From Candidatus Omnitrophota bacterium (GTDB lineage: Bacteria; Ratteibacteria; UBA8468; B48-G9; DTJG01), in assembly GCA_023819255.1 (NCBI GenBank), contig JAMWBU010000008.1:1-62715 (forward strand): DNA of 62,715 bases, in the 5' to 3' direction. The notes under the pieces were generated by a model. That model had not been told where the DNA came from, searched no databases, and saw nothing but the letters and a program-made list of their open reading frames with translations. This document shows, in pieces, positions 8,976 through 17,812 of the stretch; position 1 is the first letter of the stretch; every line of letters starts with the position of its first letter. Made by a program: the position numbers and the translations under genes.

Positions 8976-9007
8976 TTGAGACAAACTAAAACAAAAATAG
9001 TTATAAT
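8976..9007 (+). promoter_or_regulatory. Leaderless-type promoter of the sigma-factor gene
   Basis: TATAAT (9002-9007) ends 10 nt before the ATG at 9018 and no Shine-Dalgarno sequence is seen in CGTCTAACTC. A TTGAGACA stretch from 8976 serves as the -35 region with somewhat long spacing (18-20 nt). Confidence 0.5.
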
Positions 9008-9017
9008 CGTCTAACTC

Positions 9018-9542
9018 ATGGAAAAAAAAGAATTTGAACAGATATACAAAAAATACGCTAATATGCTATATAGAACCGCGTACAGAATGGTGAAGAATGA
9101 TGCTGACGCGCTTGATATTGTGCAGGAGGCATTCATAAGAATATACAATGGTTTTGATAGGTTCAGGAATCAGGCGAATATCCAGACGTGGATGTACAGA
9201 ATTGTTATGAATCTATGCTATGACCATTTCAGGCGTAGAAAAAAGGTTTCGTTTGTTTCAGAACAGGAGATTTTTGATCCTGATGGAAACCAGGAGAGTT
9301 TAGCAGGCGATAACATAAATGAGTTTGCCGATCTGGAAGAGCAGAGAAAAAAGAATCTTCAGAAGGCGCTGGAACTTCTTACCCTGAGACAGCGCACAGT
9401 TTTTAATTTAAGGATATACGAAGAATTTTCTTATGAGGAGATAGCCAGGATTATGAAAGTGAAAATTGGCACAGCGAAGGCGACTTTTTTTCAGGCAGTT
9501 GAGAAATTGAAGATAATTATGAAGGAGATGGAGAAGAAATGA
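9018..9542 (+). CDS. ECF-type RNA polymerase sigma factor
   Basis: This 174-residue protein has sigma region 2 at residues 1-80 (DALDIVQEAFIRIYNGFDRF and TWMYRIVMNLCYDHFRRR), a short linker, and region 4 at about 110-165 (LRQRTVFNLRIYEEFSYEEIARIM, a helix-turn-helix). It lacks regions 1 and 3, as ECF factors do. It overlaps by four bases (ATGA) a gene for a zinc-finger anti-sigma factor, the standard regulator pairing. The target promoters cannot be told; the -10/-35 in front of this gene looks housekeeping, not ECF-like. Confidence 0.92.
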   Translation: MEKKEFEQIYKKYANMLYRTAYRMVKNDADALDIVQEAFIRIYNGFDRFRNQANIQTWMYRIVMNLCYDHFRRRKKVSFVSEQEIFDPDGNQESLAGDNINEFADLEEQRKKNLQKALELLTLRQRTVFNLRIYEEFSYEEIARIMKVKIGTAKATFFQAVEKLKIIMKEMEKK

Positions 9543-10030
9543 AATGCGAGGAAATTAAAAATAAAATCATTGAATTTGTCGATGGCGGGCTTTCAGATGT
9601 TGAAAGAACTGATATTGAAAAACATTTGAATGAGTGCCACAGATGCCGGGAAGAGTTTGAATCAATCAAAATGATTTTTAGTTCAGCAAAACAGATTAAG
9701 GTGCCTGTGTATGATGAAACGTTCTGGAATTCAAGATACAATACGATTTTTGAAAAGGCGCAACGAAGGGTTCAGCGCGAGCATTTCACAAGAAGAATGA
9801 GGCTTGGTTTTGGGCTGCTCGGCATTTTTCTGATGATTTTTACTTCAAGGGCTTATTACCATAAATACAGGACGCCGGTTCCTGTCAATGTCCCCGAGAT
9901 TTCATATTATGTGCCTGAAGAGGTTCTTTCTGAGAAAACCCTGCCAATTTCTGTGAATGATTTGAAGAGAGTGGTTGATTTTCTGGAACCTGAAGAACAT
10001 ATGATGATTCTTGCCGAGTACTTGCGATAA
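9539..10030 (+). CDS. Membrane anti-sigma factor with zf-HC2 zinc finger
   Basis: This 163-residue protein has an N-terminal zinc-binding anti-sigma domain (MKCEEIKNKIIEF...HLNECHRCREEFE, with His and two Cys). A coiled linker follows, then one membrane span near residues 91-106 (LGFGLLGIFLMIFTS) and a short outer domain. It should hold the preceding sigma factor at the membrane until a signal arrives. Translation is coupled to the sigma gene by a 4-nt overlap. The outer domain of about 55 residues is not a recognisable sensor. Confidence 0.87.
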   Translation: MKCEEIKNKIIEFVDGGLSDVERTDIEKHLNECHRCREEFESIKMIFSSAKQIKVPVYDETFWNSRYNTIFEKAQRRVQREHFTRRMRLGFGLLGIFLMIFTSRAYYHKYRTPVPVNVPEISYYVPEEVLSEKTLPISVNDLKRVVDFLEPEEHMMILAEYLR

Positions 10031-10051
10031 CGCCAATCCCGATAGTATAAT
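10022..10051 (+). promoter_or_regulatory. Leaderless promoter of the SagB-type nitroreductase gene
   Basis: TTGCGA (10022-10027), an 18-nt spacer and TATAAT (10046-10051) end exactly 6 nt before the ATG at 10058. The transcription start should fall at or one base from the start codon. Confidence 0.7.
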
Positions 10052-10057
10052 TTTTTT

Positions 10058-10648
10058 ATGGAAAAATTCATTCAACTCCCACAGCCATCACTGGATAGCA
10101 GAGTTTCTCTTGAACAAGCCATTTATAAAAGGCGCTCTGTCAGATCTTACAGAAAAATTCCGCTGGAGATCGAAGAAATTTCACAAATTCTATGGGCTGC
10201 CTGCGGAAAAAACGCTTACGGAAAGCGCACTGTTCCTTCAGCAGGCGCAACATATCCTTTTGATATTTATCTTGTTGCCGGAGATGTGAAAGGAATTGAA
10301 AGTGGAACTTATCTCTACGATGGAAGAAACCATTCGCTCAAACATGTCGCTTCAGGCGATATTAGAGAGAAAATTGCGCAAGCTTCTTATGGGCAGAAGT
10401 TTATATCTGAAGCGCCGGCATCGCTTGTGCTTGTTGCGCAATTCCAGAGAACAACATCATTCTATGGAAAGAGAGGCGAAAGGTATGTTTATCTTGACGC
10501 GGGTCACATAGGTCAAAATGTTTCCCTGCAGGTTGAGGCGCTTGGACTTGGAACCTGCATAATAGGCGCATTTGACGACCATATGGTTGCAGAGGTTTTG
10601 GGTGTTAAGGGAGATGTGGTTTACATTATGCCTGTGGGCAGAATATGA
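10058..10648 (+). CDS. SagB-type nitroreductase-family FMN oxidoreductase
   Basis: This 196-residue protein has RRSVRSYRKIPLEIEEISQILWA near residue 27, PSAGATYPFDIYLVAGDV near 62 and DAGHIGQNVSLQVEALGLGTC near 145. These are typical of the SagB/ThcOx branch of FMN nitroreductases. Members dehydrogenate azolines in peptide natural products or reduce small molecules. No cyclodehydratase or precursor peptide is nearby, so a natural-product role is not supported here. It overlaps polX by four bases. The promoter position predicts a leaderless mRNA. Confidence 0.87.
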   Translation: MEKFIQLPQPSLDSRVSLEQAIYKRRSVRSYRKIPLEIEEISQILWAACGKNAYGKRTVPSAGATYPFDIYLVAGDVKGIESGTYLYDGRNHSLKHVASGDIREKIAQASYGQKFISEAPASLVLVAQFQRTTSFYGKRGERYVYLDAGHIGQNVSLQVEALGLGTCIIGAFDDHMVAEVLGVKGDVVYIMPVGRI

Positions 10649-12351
10649 AAAACAATGAAATCGCCGATCTTTTCGATGAGATCGCTGATGTACTTGAATT
10701 TACTGGAGATAGCGTTTTTAAGATAAATGCATACAGAAAAGCCGCAAGAAGAATTCGCGAAGCATCTGAAGACATTGAACAATTGTATCAGGCCGGACAG
10801 CTTTCAAAAATTCCAGGAATTGGAAAGGGCATAGCAGAACACATTGAAGAATACCTGAAAACAGGCAGGATTTCAAAATACAAAAATCTTATTTCAGAAA
10901 TTCCGCCGACTTTTGTTGAAATGATGAAAATTCCTAATCTCGGTCCAAAGACACTCAAACTTATTTACGACAACTTCAAAATACAGACAATAGATGATTT
11001 AAAGAGTGCGCTTGAAAAAGAGGAGATACTGGCTTTGCCGGGCATGGGCGAAAAAAAGGTTGAAAACATAAAAAAGGGCATTAAACTTTATCTGTCAAAG
11101 AAAACAAACCGCAGAATATCTCTTGGCATAGCGTTGCCTGTTGTTTTTGCCATTGTTGATTATATGAAACCTGTATGCCAGAGAATCTCACCCTGCGGCT
11201 CTCTTAGAAGAATGAAGGAGACCATAGGAGACATAGATATACTTTGCGCTGCTGATGACAAAAATAAGGTTATGGAGCATTTTGTGAACTATCCAGCCAG
11301 GCAATCTGTTATTGCTAAAGGCGAAACAAAGGGTTCAATAATTGTCAGGGACAACCTTCTTCAGGCGGACCTTCGCGTGGTTGAATCGTCTTCTTATGGC
11401 GCAGCATTGCAGTATTTCACCGGCTCAAAAGATCATAACATTAAACTTCGCGCTATTGCGAAAGAAAAAGAATTGAAGATTAACGAATACGGAGTTTTCA
11501 GAGGTGATACAAAGATTGTCGGAGAAACAGAAGAAGGTGTGTATGAGGTTTTTGGAATGCCTTTCATTGCGCCAGAATTGAGGGAGGACAGGGGCGAGAT
11601 TGAGGCAGCCATAGAAGGCAAACTTCCAATTCTTGTTGAAGAAAAGGACATACTCGGAGACATGCATGTTCACACCAATTTTTCTGACGGAACAAGCGCC
11701 ATTGAAGAGATTGTGAAAAAAGCCATTTCAATGGGCTATAAATTTGTCGGTCTTGCGGACCACTCTCAAACAAGTAAATTTGCAGGCGGGCTTACAGTTG
11801 AAAGATTAAGAGAAAGAAACAAAGAGATAGACAGGATTTCAAAGAAATATCCCGGGATAACCATTCTGAAAGCAGCAGAGGTTGATATCCTTGGCGATGG
11901 AAAACTTGATTATCCTGATGAGATACTGGCAGAGCTGGATTTTGTGATTGGATCAATCCATCAGGGATTTAAGAAAAATGTGACCGAAAGGATGATTGCT
12001 GCAATGGAAAACAGGTATCTGGATATTATCGGTCATCCGACAGGAAGATTGATTTCCAGCCGAGAAGGTTATGATGTTGACATTGACAGGGTGATTGAGC
12101 ATGCGGCTAAAACAGGCACTATCCTTGAGATAAACGCTTATTATGATAGGCTTGACCTTAACGATACCAATGTGTTTAAGGCGAGAGAAAAAAAAGTAAT
12201 GGTATCCATTGGAACCGATGCCCACAACACACGGATGATGGAATATATGAAGCTTGGCGTTGGCGTGGCAAGAAGGGGCTGGCTGGAAAAACACAGAATT
12301 ATCAATTGTTATCCTGTAAGAGAGATGTTAGTCAAAAGAAAGAGGGTATGA
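10645..12351 (+). CDS. polX: PolX: DNA polymerase beta-like / PHP-domain protein
   Basis: This 568-residue protein has the usual bacterial PolX order and length. There is an N-terminal 8-kDa domain with two helix-hairpin-helix motifs (IPGIGKGIAEHIEEYL; LPGMGEKKVENI). A family-X nucleotidyltransferase domain follows, with GSLRRMKETIGDIDIL near residue 190. The C-terminal PHP phosphoesterase begins DMHVHTNFSDGTSA near residue 339 and ends with GTDAHNTRMMEYM. It fills short gaps in base-excision repair, with 3'-5' exonuclease or AP activity in the PHP part. The catalytic motifs look complete. Confidence 0.95.
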   Translation: MKNNEIADLFDEIADVLEFTGDSVFKINAYRKAARRIREASEDIEQLYQAGQLSKIPGIGKGIAEHIEEYLKTGRISKYKNLISEIPPTFVEMMKIPNLGPKTLKLIYDNFKIQTIDDLKSALEKEEILALPGMGEKKVENIKKGIKLYLSKKTNRRISLGIALPVVFAIVDYMKPVCQRISPCGSLRRMKETIGDIDILCAADDKNKVMEHFVNYPARQSVIAKGETKGSIIVRDNLLQADLRVVESSSYGAALQYFTGSKDHNIKLRAIAKEKELKINEYGVFRGDTKIVGETEEGVYEVFGMPFIAPELREDRGEIEAAIEGKLPILVEEKDILGDMHVHTNFSDGTSAIEEIVKKAISMGYKFVGLADHSQTSKFAGGLTVERLRERNKEIDRISKKYPGITILKAAEVDILGDGKLDYPDEILAELDFVIGSIHQGFKKNVTERMIAAMENRYLDIIGHPTGRLISSREGYDVDIDRVIEHAAKTGTILEINAYYDRLDLNDTNVFKAREKKVMVSIGTDAHNTRMMEYMKLGVGVARRGWLEKHRIINCYPVREMLVKRKRV

Positions 12352-12370
12352 GAAGATTTTTGTATGCAGT

Positions 12371-12378
12371 GGTATAAT
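12371..12378 (+). promoter_or_regulatory. Extended -10 promoter for the thioredoxin-like gene
   Basis: TATAAT at 12373-12378 is preceded by TGG, an extended -10, without a good -35. AAGGAG at 12395-12400 then serves the ATG at 12407. Confidence 0.45.
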
Positions 12379-12406
12379 TAAATCAGACAAAAACAAGGAG
12401 AATGGC

Positions 12407-12895
12407 ATGATAAAAAAATTGGCGGTTTTTCTGGCAGTTGCTGTGATTGTTCTGACAGTGGTGTCCGCACTGTCGCAGACAAATAAGGCGCCGGATTTCA
12501 ATCTGGTGGATCTGCAGGGAAAAAAGATATCCTTAACTTCGCTTAAAGGAAATGTTGTGGTGCTGAATTTCTGGGCATCCTGGTGTCCACCCTGCAAAAA
12601 AGAAATACCTGATTTCGTGAAAACATATAACGAGAACAGGGATAAGGGGCTTGTTATTGTCGGAGTTGCTGTAAACAGCGATGTTAAAGATGTTAAGGAG
12701 CTTGTCAAGCAATATAACATCACTTATCCCATAGCGATTGATGATGGTTCTGCTTCAAAGGCATACGGTCCTATTACCGCTGTTCCGACGACCTTTATCA
12801 TAGGAAAGGATGGTAATCTGGTGTCTGGTGGAAAAAAAATAGGTATGTTCACAGAAGGCGAACTTGAAAAATTTATTGAACCGCTATTGAAATAA
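12407..12895 (+). CDS. TlpA/ResA-like secreted thioredoxin-fold protein
   Basis: This 162-residue protein has an N-terminal hydrophobic leader (residues 4-22), then APDFNLVDLQGKKISLTSLKG and the redox motif WCPPC with Cys60 and Cys63. The later cis-proline region reads AVPTTFIIGKDG. It is a membrane-anchored or periplasmic thiol-disulfide reductase of the AhpC/TSA-Redoxin type, often used in cytochrome c maturation or disulfide reduction. No cytochrome genes are in view. Its stop overlaps the start of the next gene as TAATG. Confidence 0.88.
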   Translation: MIKKLAVFLAVAVIVLTVVSALSQTNKAPDFNLVDLQGKKISLTSLKGNVVVLNFWASWCPPCKKEIPDFVKTYNENRDKGLVIVGVAVNSDVKDVKELVKQYNITYPIAIDDGSASKAYGPITAVPTTFIIGKDGNLVSGGKKIGMFTEGELEKFIEPLLK

Positions 12896-14571
12896 TGGAC
12901 CATCCAGCAATAAGCAAGCTTTTAGAGTCGCACGGCATTTCTCGAGAGCAGATTGATCTTGTTATAAAAGAAAAGCAGAGAACAGGAGCGCCTTTTGGTT
13001 ATTTGCTTGTAAGGTTTGGTCTTATGAACTCACAGTCCTGGTTTGATTTTGTTTTGAAGAATTTTCACATAGCACCGGTAAAGATTGAAGAGATGCAGAT
13101 CGAAAAAGATGTTCTTCGCGCGCTGCCTGAATTTACCTGCAGAAAATACCAGGCAATTCCAATATTCAGGTCAAGAGATAAGATTGTTTGCGGAATGGTT
13201 GATCCTGTGGATAACGAAACAGTTGAGCAGATAAAGAAAATATCGGGTCTTGAGGTTGAAACGCGACTTGTGAAGGAAGCGGATTTGAGAAAGGGTTTTG
13301 ACAGATATTTTTCTCAGGTGGGAATGGAAGTTATAAGTCCTGTTGCCAGTACCGATGAAAAATTTTACGAGCCAGTGAAATTAAGGGAACTGGATAAAGA
13401 GGCAACTGCCGAAAGCACTGTTATTTCAATGATTGAGCAGGCAGTTGAGTTGAAGGCAACAGACATACATCTTGAGATTGAAGAAGACGGCGCGCGTCTT
13501 AGATACAGAATAAACGGTATTCTGTACGAATTTCCAGCGCCGCCGCTTGAACTTTATCCGCCAATAGTTTCTCATATAAAGGTCCTTTCTAATCTTGACA
13601 TATCTGAAAAAAGAGTGCCTCAGGATGGATATTTTAAGGCAAGGATCAGCGGAAGAAGTGTTGATTTAAGGGTCTCAACCTTTCCGACAATATTCGGCGA
13701 GATGGTTGCTCTGAGAGTTCTTGACAAAGCAAACATTATCACAGGCCTTGAACAGTTAGGATTTCTTCCAGAAATTCTGCACAGATGGAGAATGCTTCTG
13801 GACGAACCCTATGGAATGCTTCTTGTAACAGGACCTACTGGAAGCGGAAAAACAACAACTCTGTATTCCTCCCTCAATGAAATTGACAATTTGCACAAGA
13901 AGGTTATTACAGTGGAAGACCCTGTGGAATATCATTTGAAAAACATTGACCAGATTCAGATAAACCCTAAGGCAGGACTGACATTTTCGGTTGCTCTCCG
14001 TTCCATTTTGAGACAGGACCCGAATGTTGTTATGATTGGGGAAATAAGGGATCTCGATAGCGCTTCAATAGCATTCAGGGCAGCGCAGACAGGTCAGCTT
14101 GTCCTCGCGACTCTGCATACCAATACCGCGCCTGGCGCTGTCATAAGACTTCTTGATATGGGAGTTGAGTCATATCTCCTTGCATCATCGCTGATAGGTG
14201 TTTTGAGCCAGAGGCTTGTCCGGACAATATGTCCAAACTGTAAGGAAGTTTATAAGCCACTTGAGGAAGAAGTGAGGGAATTGAGCGCAGAACTGGTGGG
14301 AAAAGATATAAGATTTTATCGCGGCAAGGGTTGCCATCTTTGCAAGGGGACAGGTTATGGAGGCAGAACAGGTTTACATGAGCTAATGATAATGAACGAA
14401 GAACTCAGAAGAATGACAATGAGAGATCCGTCAACATCATCTCTGACAGATGTGGCGAGAAAATTTGGCATGAAAAGTCTCAGAGAAGACGGAATACAGA
14501 AGGTCCTTTATGGAACAACCACAATATCTGAGGTCCTTTATGCGACAAAAAAGGATACAGATGAAAGATAG
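12895..14571 (+). CDS. GspE/PilB-type secretion or pilus assembly ATPase
   Basis: This 558-residue protein starts with an MshEN-type N-terminal domain (about residues 1-150). The core ATPase carries Walker A GPTGSGKTTT at about residue 313, an Asp box near VEDPVEY, Walker B MIGEIRD and the His box LHTNTAPGA. A four-Cys zinc motif follows (CPNCKEVYK...CHLCKGTGYGGR, about residues 443-487). It powers assembly of type II secretion pseudopili or type IV pili. No other secretion core genes are in the window, but two prepilin-like proteins at 28229-28987 and 48104-48853 could be clients. Confidence 0.92.
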   Translation: MDHPAISKLLESHGISREQIDLVIKEKQRTGAPFGYLLVRFGLMNSQSWFDFVLKNFHIAPVKIEEMQIEKDVLRALPEFTCRKYQAIPIFRSRDKIVCGMVDPVDNETVEQIKKISGLEVETRLVKEADLRKGFDRYFSQVGMEVISPVASTDEKFYEPVKLRELDKEATAESTVISMIEQAVELKATDIHLEIEEDGARLRYRINGILYEFPAPPLELYPPIVSHIKVLSNLDISEKRVPQDGYFKARISGRSVDLRVSTFPTIFGEMVALRVLDKANIITGLEQLGFLPEILHRWRMLLDEPYGMLLVTGPTGSGKTTTLYSSLNEIDNLHKKVITVEDPVEYHLKNIDQIQINPKAGLTFSVALRSILRQDPNVVMIGEIRDLDSASIAFRAAQTGQLVLATLHTNTAPGAVIRLLDMGVESYLLASSLIGVLSQRLVRTICPNCKEVYKPLEEEVRELSAELVGKDIRFYRGKGCHLCKGTGYGGRTGLHELMIMNEELRRMTMRDPSTSSLTDVARKFGMKSLREDGIQKVLYGTTTISEVLYATKKDTDER

Positions 14572-14588
14572 TAAGCAAAATTTAACCT

Positions 14589-15298
14589 ATGTCTGGTGAG
14601 ATATTTGTTCTGGTCGGGGCAGCCGCAAGCCTGGGATTTGTCCATACTGCGCTTGGTCCTGACCACTATTTGCCTTTTATTGTTTTAGCAAGAGCAGGAA
14701 AATGGAGTAAAAAAAAATATCAATAGTGGTCCTTTTATGTGGCGCAGGTCATATTCTGAGTTCTGTTATTCTGGGATTTATAGGTATCGCTTTGGGATTA
14801 GCTGTTTCTAATCTTGAATCCATAGAATCCTTCAGGGGACATCTTGCTGCGTGGTTTCTTGTTATTTTTGGGCTTTTTTATTTTGTCTGGGGAATTCGGC
14901 GCGCATTTCGTGGCAGAGCGCACGAACATTTTCACCTTCATCAAACAGGTGATGGGCATTTTCATTCTCATAATCATATCGAAGAGCATCTTCACATCCA
15001 TAGCTCAGAGTCAAAATCTTTAACTCCATGGATTTTGTTTATAATATTTGTTTTTGGTCCCTGTGAGCCCTTAATTCCCCTTGTAATGTATCCAGCAGCA
15101 AAGGGAAACATGGGACAGGTAGTTTTGGTTGCGTTAATCTTTGGATTTGTAACCATCGCTACCATGCTGATAGTAGTTCTGACTGGTTTTTTTGGATTAT
15201 CAAGACTTCCATTTCATAAATTCGAAAAATTTTCCCACGCGCTGGCAGGGTTCATAATTCTTCTTTGCGGAATAGCTGTGAAGTTTTTGGGCCTTTAG
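14589..15298 (+). pseudogene. His-rich SafE/UreH-like metal transporter, frameshifted at an A9 run
   Basis: Two frames together give one membrane transporter. From the ATG at 14589 the frame encodes VHTALGPDHYLPFIVLARAGKWSKKK and stops at TAG 14724. A -1 shift at the nine-A run 14709-14717 joins it to ISIVVLLCGAGHILSSV and five further membrane segments to 15298. The combined protein has about 236 residues. It fits SafE/UreH_2-like nickel or cobalt transporters, with the HTALGPDHYLPF motif in helix 1. A loop near residues 105-135 is packed with His (HEHFHLH, HFHSHNHIEEHLHIH), a likely metal-binding segment. nikR follows 47 nt downstream. It could be a pseudogene, a read by slippage, or a homopolymer error. 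Confidence 0.7.
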
Positions 15299-15333
15299 GG
15301 CGGCCAGAATGGCAGTGATTCATCTGGTTATGT

Positions 15334-15339
15334 TATAAT
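15334..15339 (+). promoter_or_regulatory. Leaderless promoter of nikR (-10 element)
   Basis: A perfect TATAAT ends 6 nt before the ATG at 15346. The -35 region near 15310 (TGGCAG) is weak. No ribosome-binding sequence fits between. Confidence 0.6.
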
Positions 15340-15345
15340 TTATCC

Positions 15346-15756
15346 ATGAGCAATTTGATTCGATTTGGTGTATCTCTTGAAAAGGAACTTCTGGAAGTAT
15401 TCGATAGGTACATTAAAGAAAAAAAATATCCCACCAGGTCAAAGGCAATCGCCGACCTGATGCGAAAGGAAATTGTCCAGCAAAGGTGGCGCGAAGGGAA
15501 AAAGGTTGCAGGAGCGATTGTCTTTATTTACAATCACCACAGAAGAAACATCGTTGACAGACTCATTGACATCCAGCACGATTTTGCTGAAATAGTCATC
15601 TCGACCCAGCATATTCATCTTTCCCACGACGAGTGTCTTGAAATGGTGGTCGTAAGAGGGAAACCATCAAATGTAGAAAGGCTTGCAAACACTATCCGTT
15701 CAATAAAGGGAGTTGAGCACTGCGCAATTGCCTTTACATCCGCAGATAAATTATAA
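15346..15756 (+). CDS. nikR: NikR nickel-responsive regulator
   Basis: This 136-residue protein has an N-terminal ribbon-helix-helix DNA-binding segment (IRFGVSLEKELLEVFDRYI) and a C-terminal ACT-like metal domain. The nickel ligands of E. coli NikR are matched by His78, His89, His91 and Cys97 (in QHIHLSHDEC). It should repress or activate nickel uptake or export genes when nickel is bound. The transporter fragment directly upstream is the obvious target. I found no clear GTATGA-N16-TCATAC operator in the short upstream regions. Confidence 0.93.
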   Translation: MSNLIRFGVSLEKELLEVFDRYIKEKKYPTRSKAIADLMRKEIVQQRWREGKKVAGAIVFIYNHHRRNIVDRLIDIQHDFAEIVISTQHIHLSHDECLEMVVVRGKPSNVERLANTIRSIKGVEHCAIAFTSADKL

Positions 15757-15766
15757 CATAATTCTG

Positions 15767-15780
15767 GCATACTGGTATGC
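15767..15780. terminator. Short hairpin between nikR and the convergent ABC permease gene
   Basis: GCATAC (15767-15772) and GTATGC (15775-15780) pair around two bases, followed on the + strand by TGTTTTGATGTTTT. It lies between two convergent genes and could end nikR transcription. Its half-sites also look slightly NikR-like (GTATG), but the spacing is wrong for a known operator. Confidence 0.35.
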
Positions 15781-15852
15781 TGTTTTGATGTTTTATAGAT
15801 TACAGAGTATCCTTTTCTTCCACTTTCACTCAGATTGCGATGAAATCGAAAA

Positions 15853-17136
15853 TTACTCGTATCTCAATGCCTGAATCGGATCAAGCCCTGCGGCTTTTCT
15901 GGCTGGATACAACCCGAACCCGATGCCGACGGCCACTGAAATTGTAAATGAAATGATTATTGACAGAGGCGTAACAAGCGTTGTCATTCCCGCGAATCTT
16001 GTCACCGCCTTTGGAATAAGAATGCCAACAATTATTCCGATAAAACCGCCCGAAGCAGAAAGAATGACTGCTTCTGTCAGAAACTGGTTGATAATGTCTC
16101 TTTTTCTTGCGCCAACTGCTCTCCTTATTCCTATTTCTCTTGTTCGTTCAGTCACAATGGCAAGCATTATGTTCATAATTCCTATTCCACCCACAATCAG
16201 GCTTATCGCGGCAATCGAGCCGAGAACAATATTGAATATCTTTTTTGTTTTTTCAGCCTGTCTCAAAAGCTCAAGAGGAACCATAATCTGGTAGTCCTGT
16301 TTTTTGTGAGTCTGGCTCAAAATGTCGCTGATGAGAGATGATGTAACAAGTATTTTTTCTGTGTCTGAAACCTGTACCACAAATCTGTGGTATTGCACCC
16401 AGTTCCTTTCCCACGACATAATTCCGCCGGTGCCTCTTTTAACCTCATACTGTCCAAAAAAGTCCCTTGTTGTCGAAACCGGGACATAAACAGCGATGTT
16501 CATATCCTCTGCGACAAAGCTTTCAGACGCTCCGGCAAACACCTTTTCTCCCGCTATTCCTATTATTGTGAAATAGGTGCTTTTTATCTTTATGGTCTTT
16601 CCTACAGGATCTTCTGTGGGAAAAAGCGATGTTCTAACAGTGGAACCAATCACTGCTGAAGGGAGATTTTTTTGCAAATCATTATAGTTAAAAAACCTTC
16701 CTGTTTTGATTGATAGGTTTAGCGCTTCCTGATATTCCGGCAGCGTTCCAATTACTTTTGCGGTAATTTTTTTCTCATGATACCACACATCCTCTTCCAT
16801 CTCCCACGCTGGAATTGTTCTTACAACAGAGGGAATTGTCTCAATCTTTCTTAAATCCCTGTCGGTCAAACCATAAACGCCAAGAAAACTTGCCTGGCTG
16901 GATTTTGAATCAGATGGAATTTTGACGCTTCGGATAATGATATTGTTGCTGCCAAGTGATTCTATCATTTTCCTCGCCTCATAGCTTGCTCCTTCTCCGA
17001 TGGCAAGCATCGCGATGACAGACGCCACTCCGAACACAATGCCAAGCACTGTTAAGAATGAGCGCAGTTTGTGCAGCCAGATGTTTTTCCAGCCGTGCCT
17101 TATTATTCTGATAAGATGCACAATGCTAATTTTCAT
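15853..17136 (-). CDS. MacB-like ABC transporter permease (FtsX/MacB_PCD)
   Basis: This 427-residue protein has a first membrane segment near residue 25, where LRSFLTVLGIVFGVASVIAMLAIGEG is the classic MacB N-terminal segment. A periplasmic core domain of about 230 residues follows, then three C-terminal membrane helices from about 300 (NIVLGSIAAISLIVGGIGIMNIML, and VTERTREIGIRRAVGA between helices). It transmits ATP-driven motion to the adaptor rather than carrying substrate through the membrane. It overlaps the ATPase gene by 11 nt. Confidence 0.93.
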   Translation of the reverse strand: MKISIVHLIRIIRHGWKNIWLHKLRSFLTVLGIVFGVASVIAMLAIGEGASYEARKMIESLGSNNIIIRSVKIPSDSKSSQASFLGVYGLTDRDLRKIETIPSVVRTIPAWEMEEDVWYHEKKITAKVIGTLPEYQEALNLSIKTGRFFNYNDLQKNLPSAVIGSTVRTSLFPTEDPVGKTIKIKSTYFTIIGIAGEKVFAGASESFVAEDMNIAVYVPVSTTRDFFGQYEVKRGTGGIMSWERNWVQYHRFVVQVSDTEKILVTSSLISDILSQTHKKQDYQIMVPLELLRQAEKTKKIFNIVLGSIAAISLIVGGIGIMNIMLAIVTERTREIGIRRAVGARKRDIINQFLTEAVILSASGGFIGIIVGILIPKAVTRFAGMTTLVTPLSIIISFTISVAVGIGFGLYPARKAAGLDPIQALRYE

Positions 17137-17812
17137 TCAGTATTTTCCCGTCAAGCATCGTGAGTGTTTTTTTCGCGTATTTTGCGATTCCGGCATCATG
17201 GGTGACAATTATCAAAGTCGTGCCTTTTTCATTTAATTCGCATAGCAATGTCATTATTTCCCTGCCTGAAACACTGTCAAGATTCCCTGTCGGCTCATCG
17301 GCAAGAATCAACACAGGATCATTCATAAGGGCTCGGGCGATTGCCACTCTTTGTTGCTGACCGCCAGAAAGCTCTGAAGGCCTGTGTTTGATTCTGTCTT
17401 CCAGACCAACGATTCTGGCAAGTTCAATCGCTTTTTCCCTTGTCTTCTTTTCGTCAACCTGCTGATAAAAAAGCGGCATTTCAATGTTTTCAAGAACATT
17501 CAGCTGAGGAATCAGGTTATATGATTGAAAAATAAAACCAATTTTTTTGCTTCTGATTTCGCTGAGAGCGTCATCTTCAAGCTTTGAGATATCCCTGTTT
17601 TCAAGAAAGTATCTTCCAGAAGTAGCTCTGTCAAGACATCCGATTATGTTGAGCATTGTGGTTTTGCCGCTCCCGGAAGGCCCCATTATTGCGACATTCT
17701 CGCCTTTTTTTATTTCGCAGCTGACCCCTCTCAACACAGCAATATCAACGCCTCCAAGATGATAAACCTTTGTGATATTCTCGAATGTTATTATGTTATT
17801 ATTCTGATCCAT
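17126..17812 (-). CDS. MacB/LolD-like ABC transporter ATPase
   Basis: This 228-residue protein carries Walker A GPSGSGKTT near residue 43, the Q-loop FQSYNLIPQLNV, signature LSGGQQQR near 141 and Walker B ILADEPTGNLD near 164. It is the nucleotide-binding partner of the permease downstream and overlaps the adaptor gene upstream by 14 nt. All four genes of this reverse-strand run are translationally linked. Confidence 0.94.
   Translation of the reverse strand: MDQNNNIITFENITKVYHLGGVDIAVLRGVSCEIKKGENVAIMGPSGSGKTTMLNIIGCLDRATSGRYFLENRDISKLEDDALSEIRSKKIGFIFQSYNLIPQLNVLENIEMPLFYQQVDEKKTREKAIELARIVGLEDRIKHRPSELSGGQQQRVAIARALMNDPVLILADEPTGNLDSVSGREIMTLLCELNEKGTTLIIVTHDAGIAKYAKKTLTMLDGKILNEN

Noticed and set aside
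10058-10648. Azole-peptide (thiazole/oxazole) biosynthesis locus around the SagB-type protein
   Set aside because: No cyclodehydratase, YcaO protein or precursor peptide nearby; the next gene is polX.
15310-15345. NikR operator near the nikR promoter
   Set aside because: No GTATGA/TCATAC pair with proper spacing was found; the only GTATG dyad lies after the gene and looks like a terminator.
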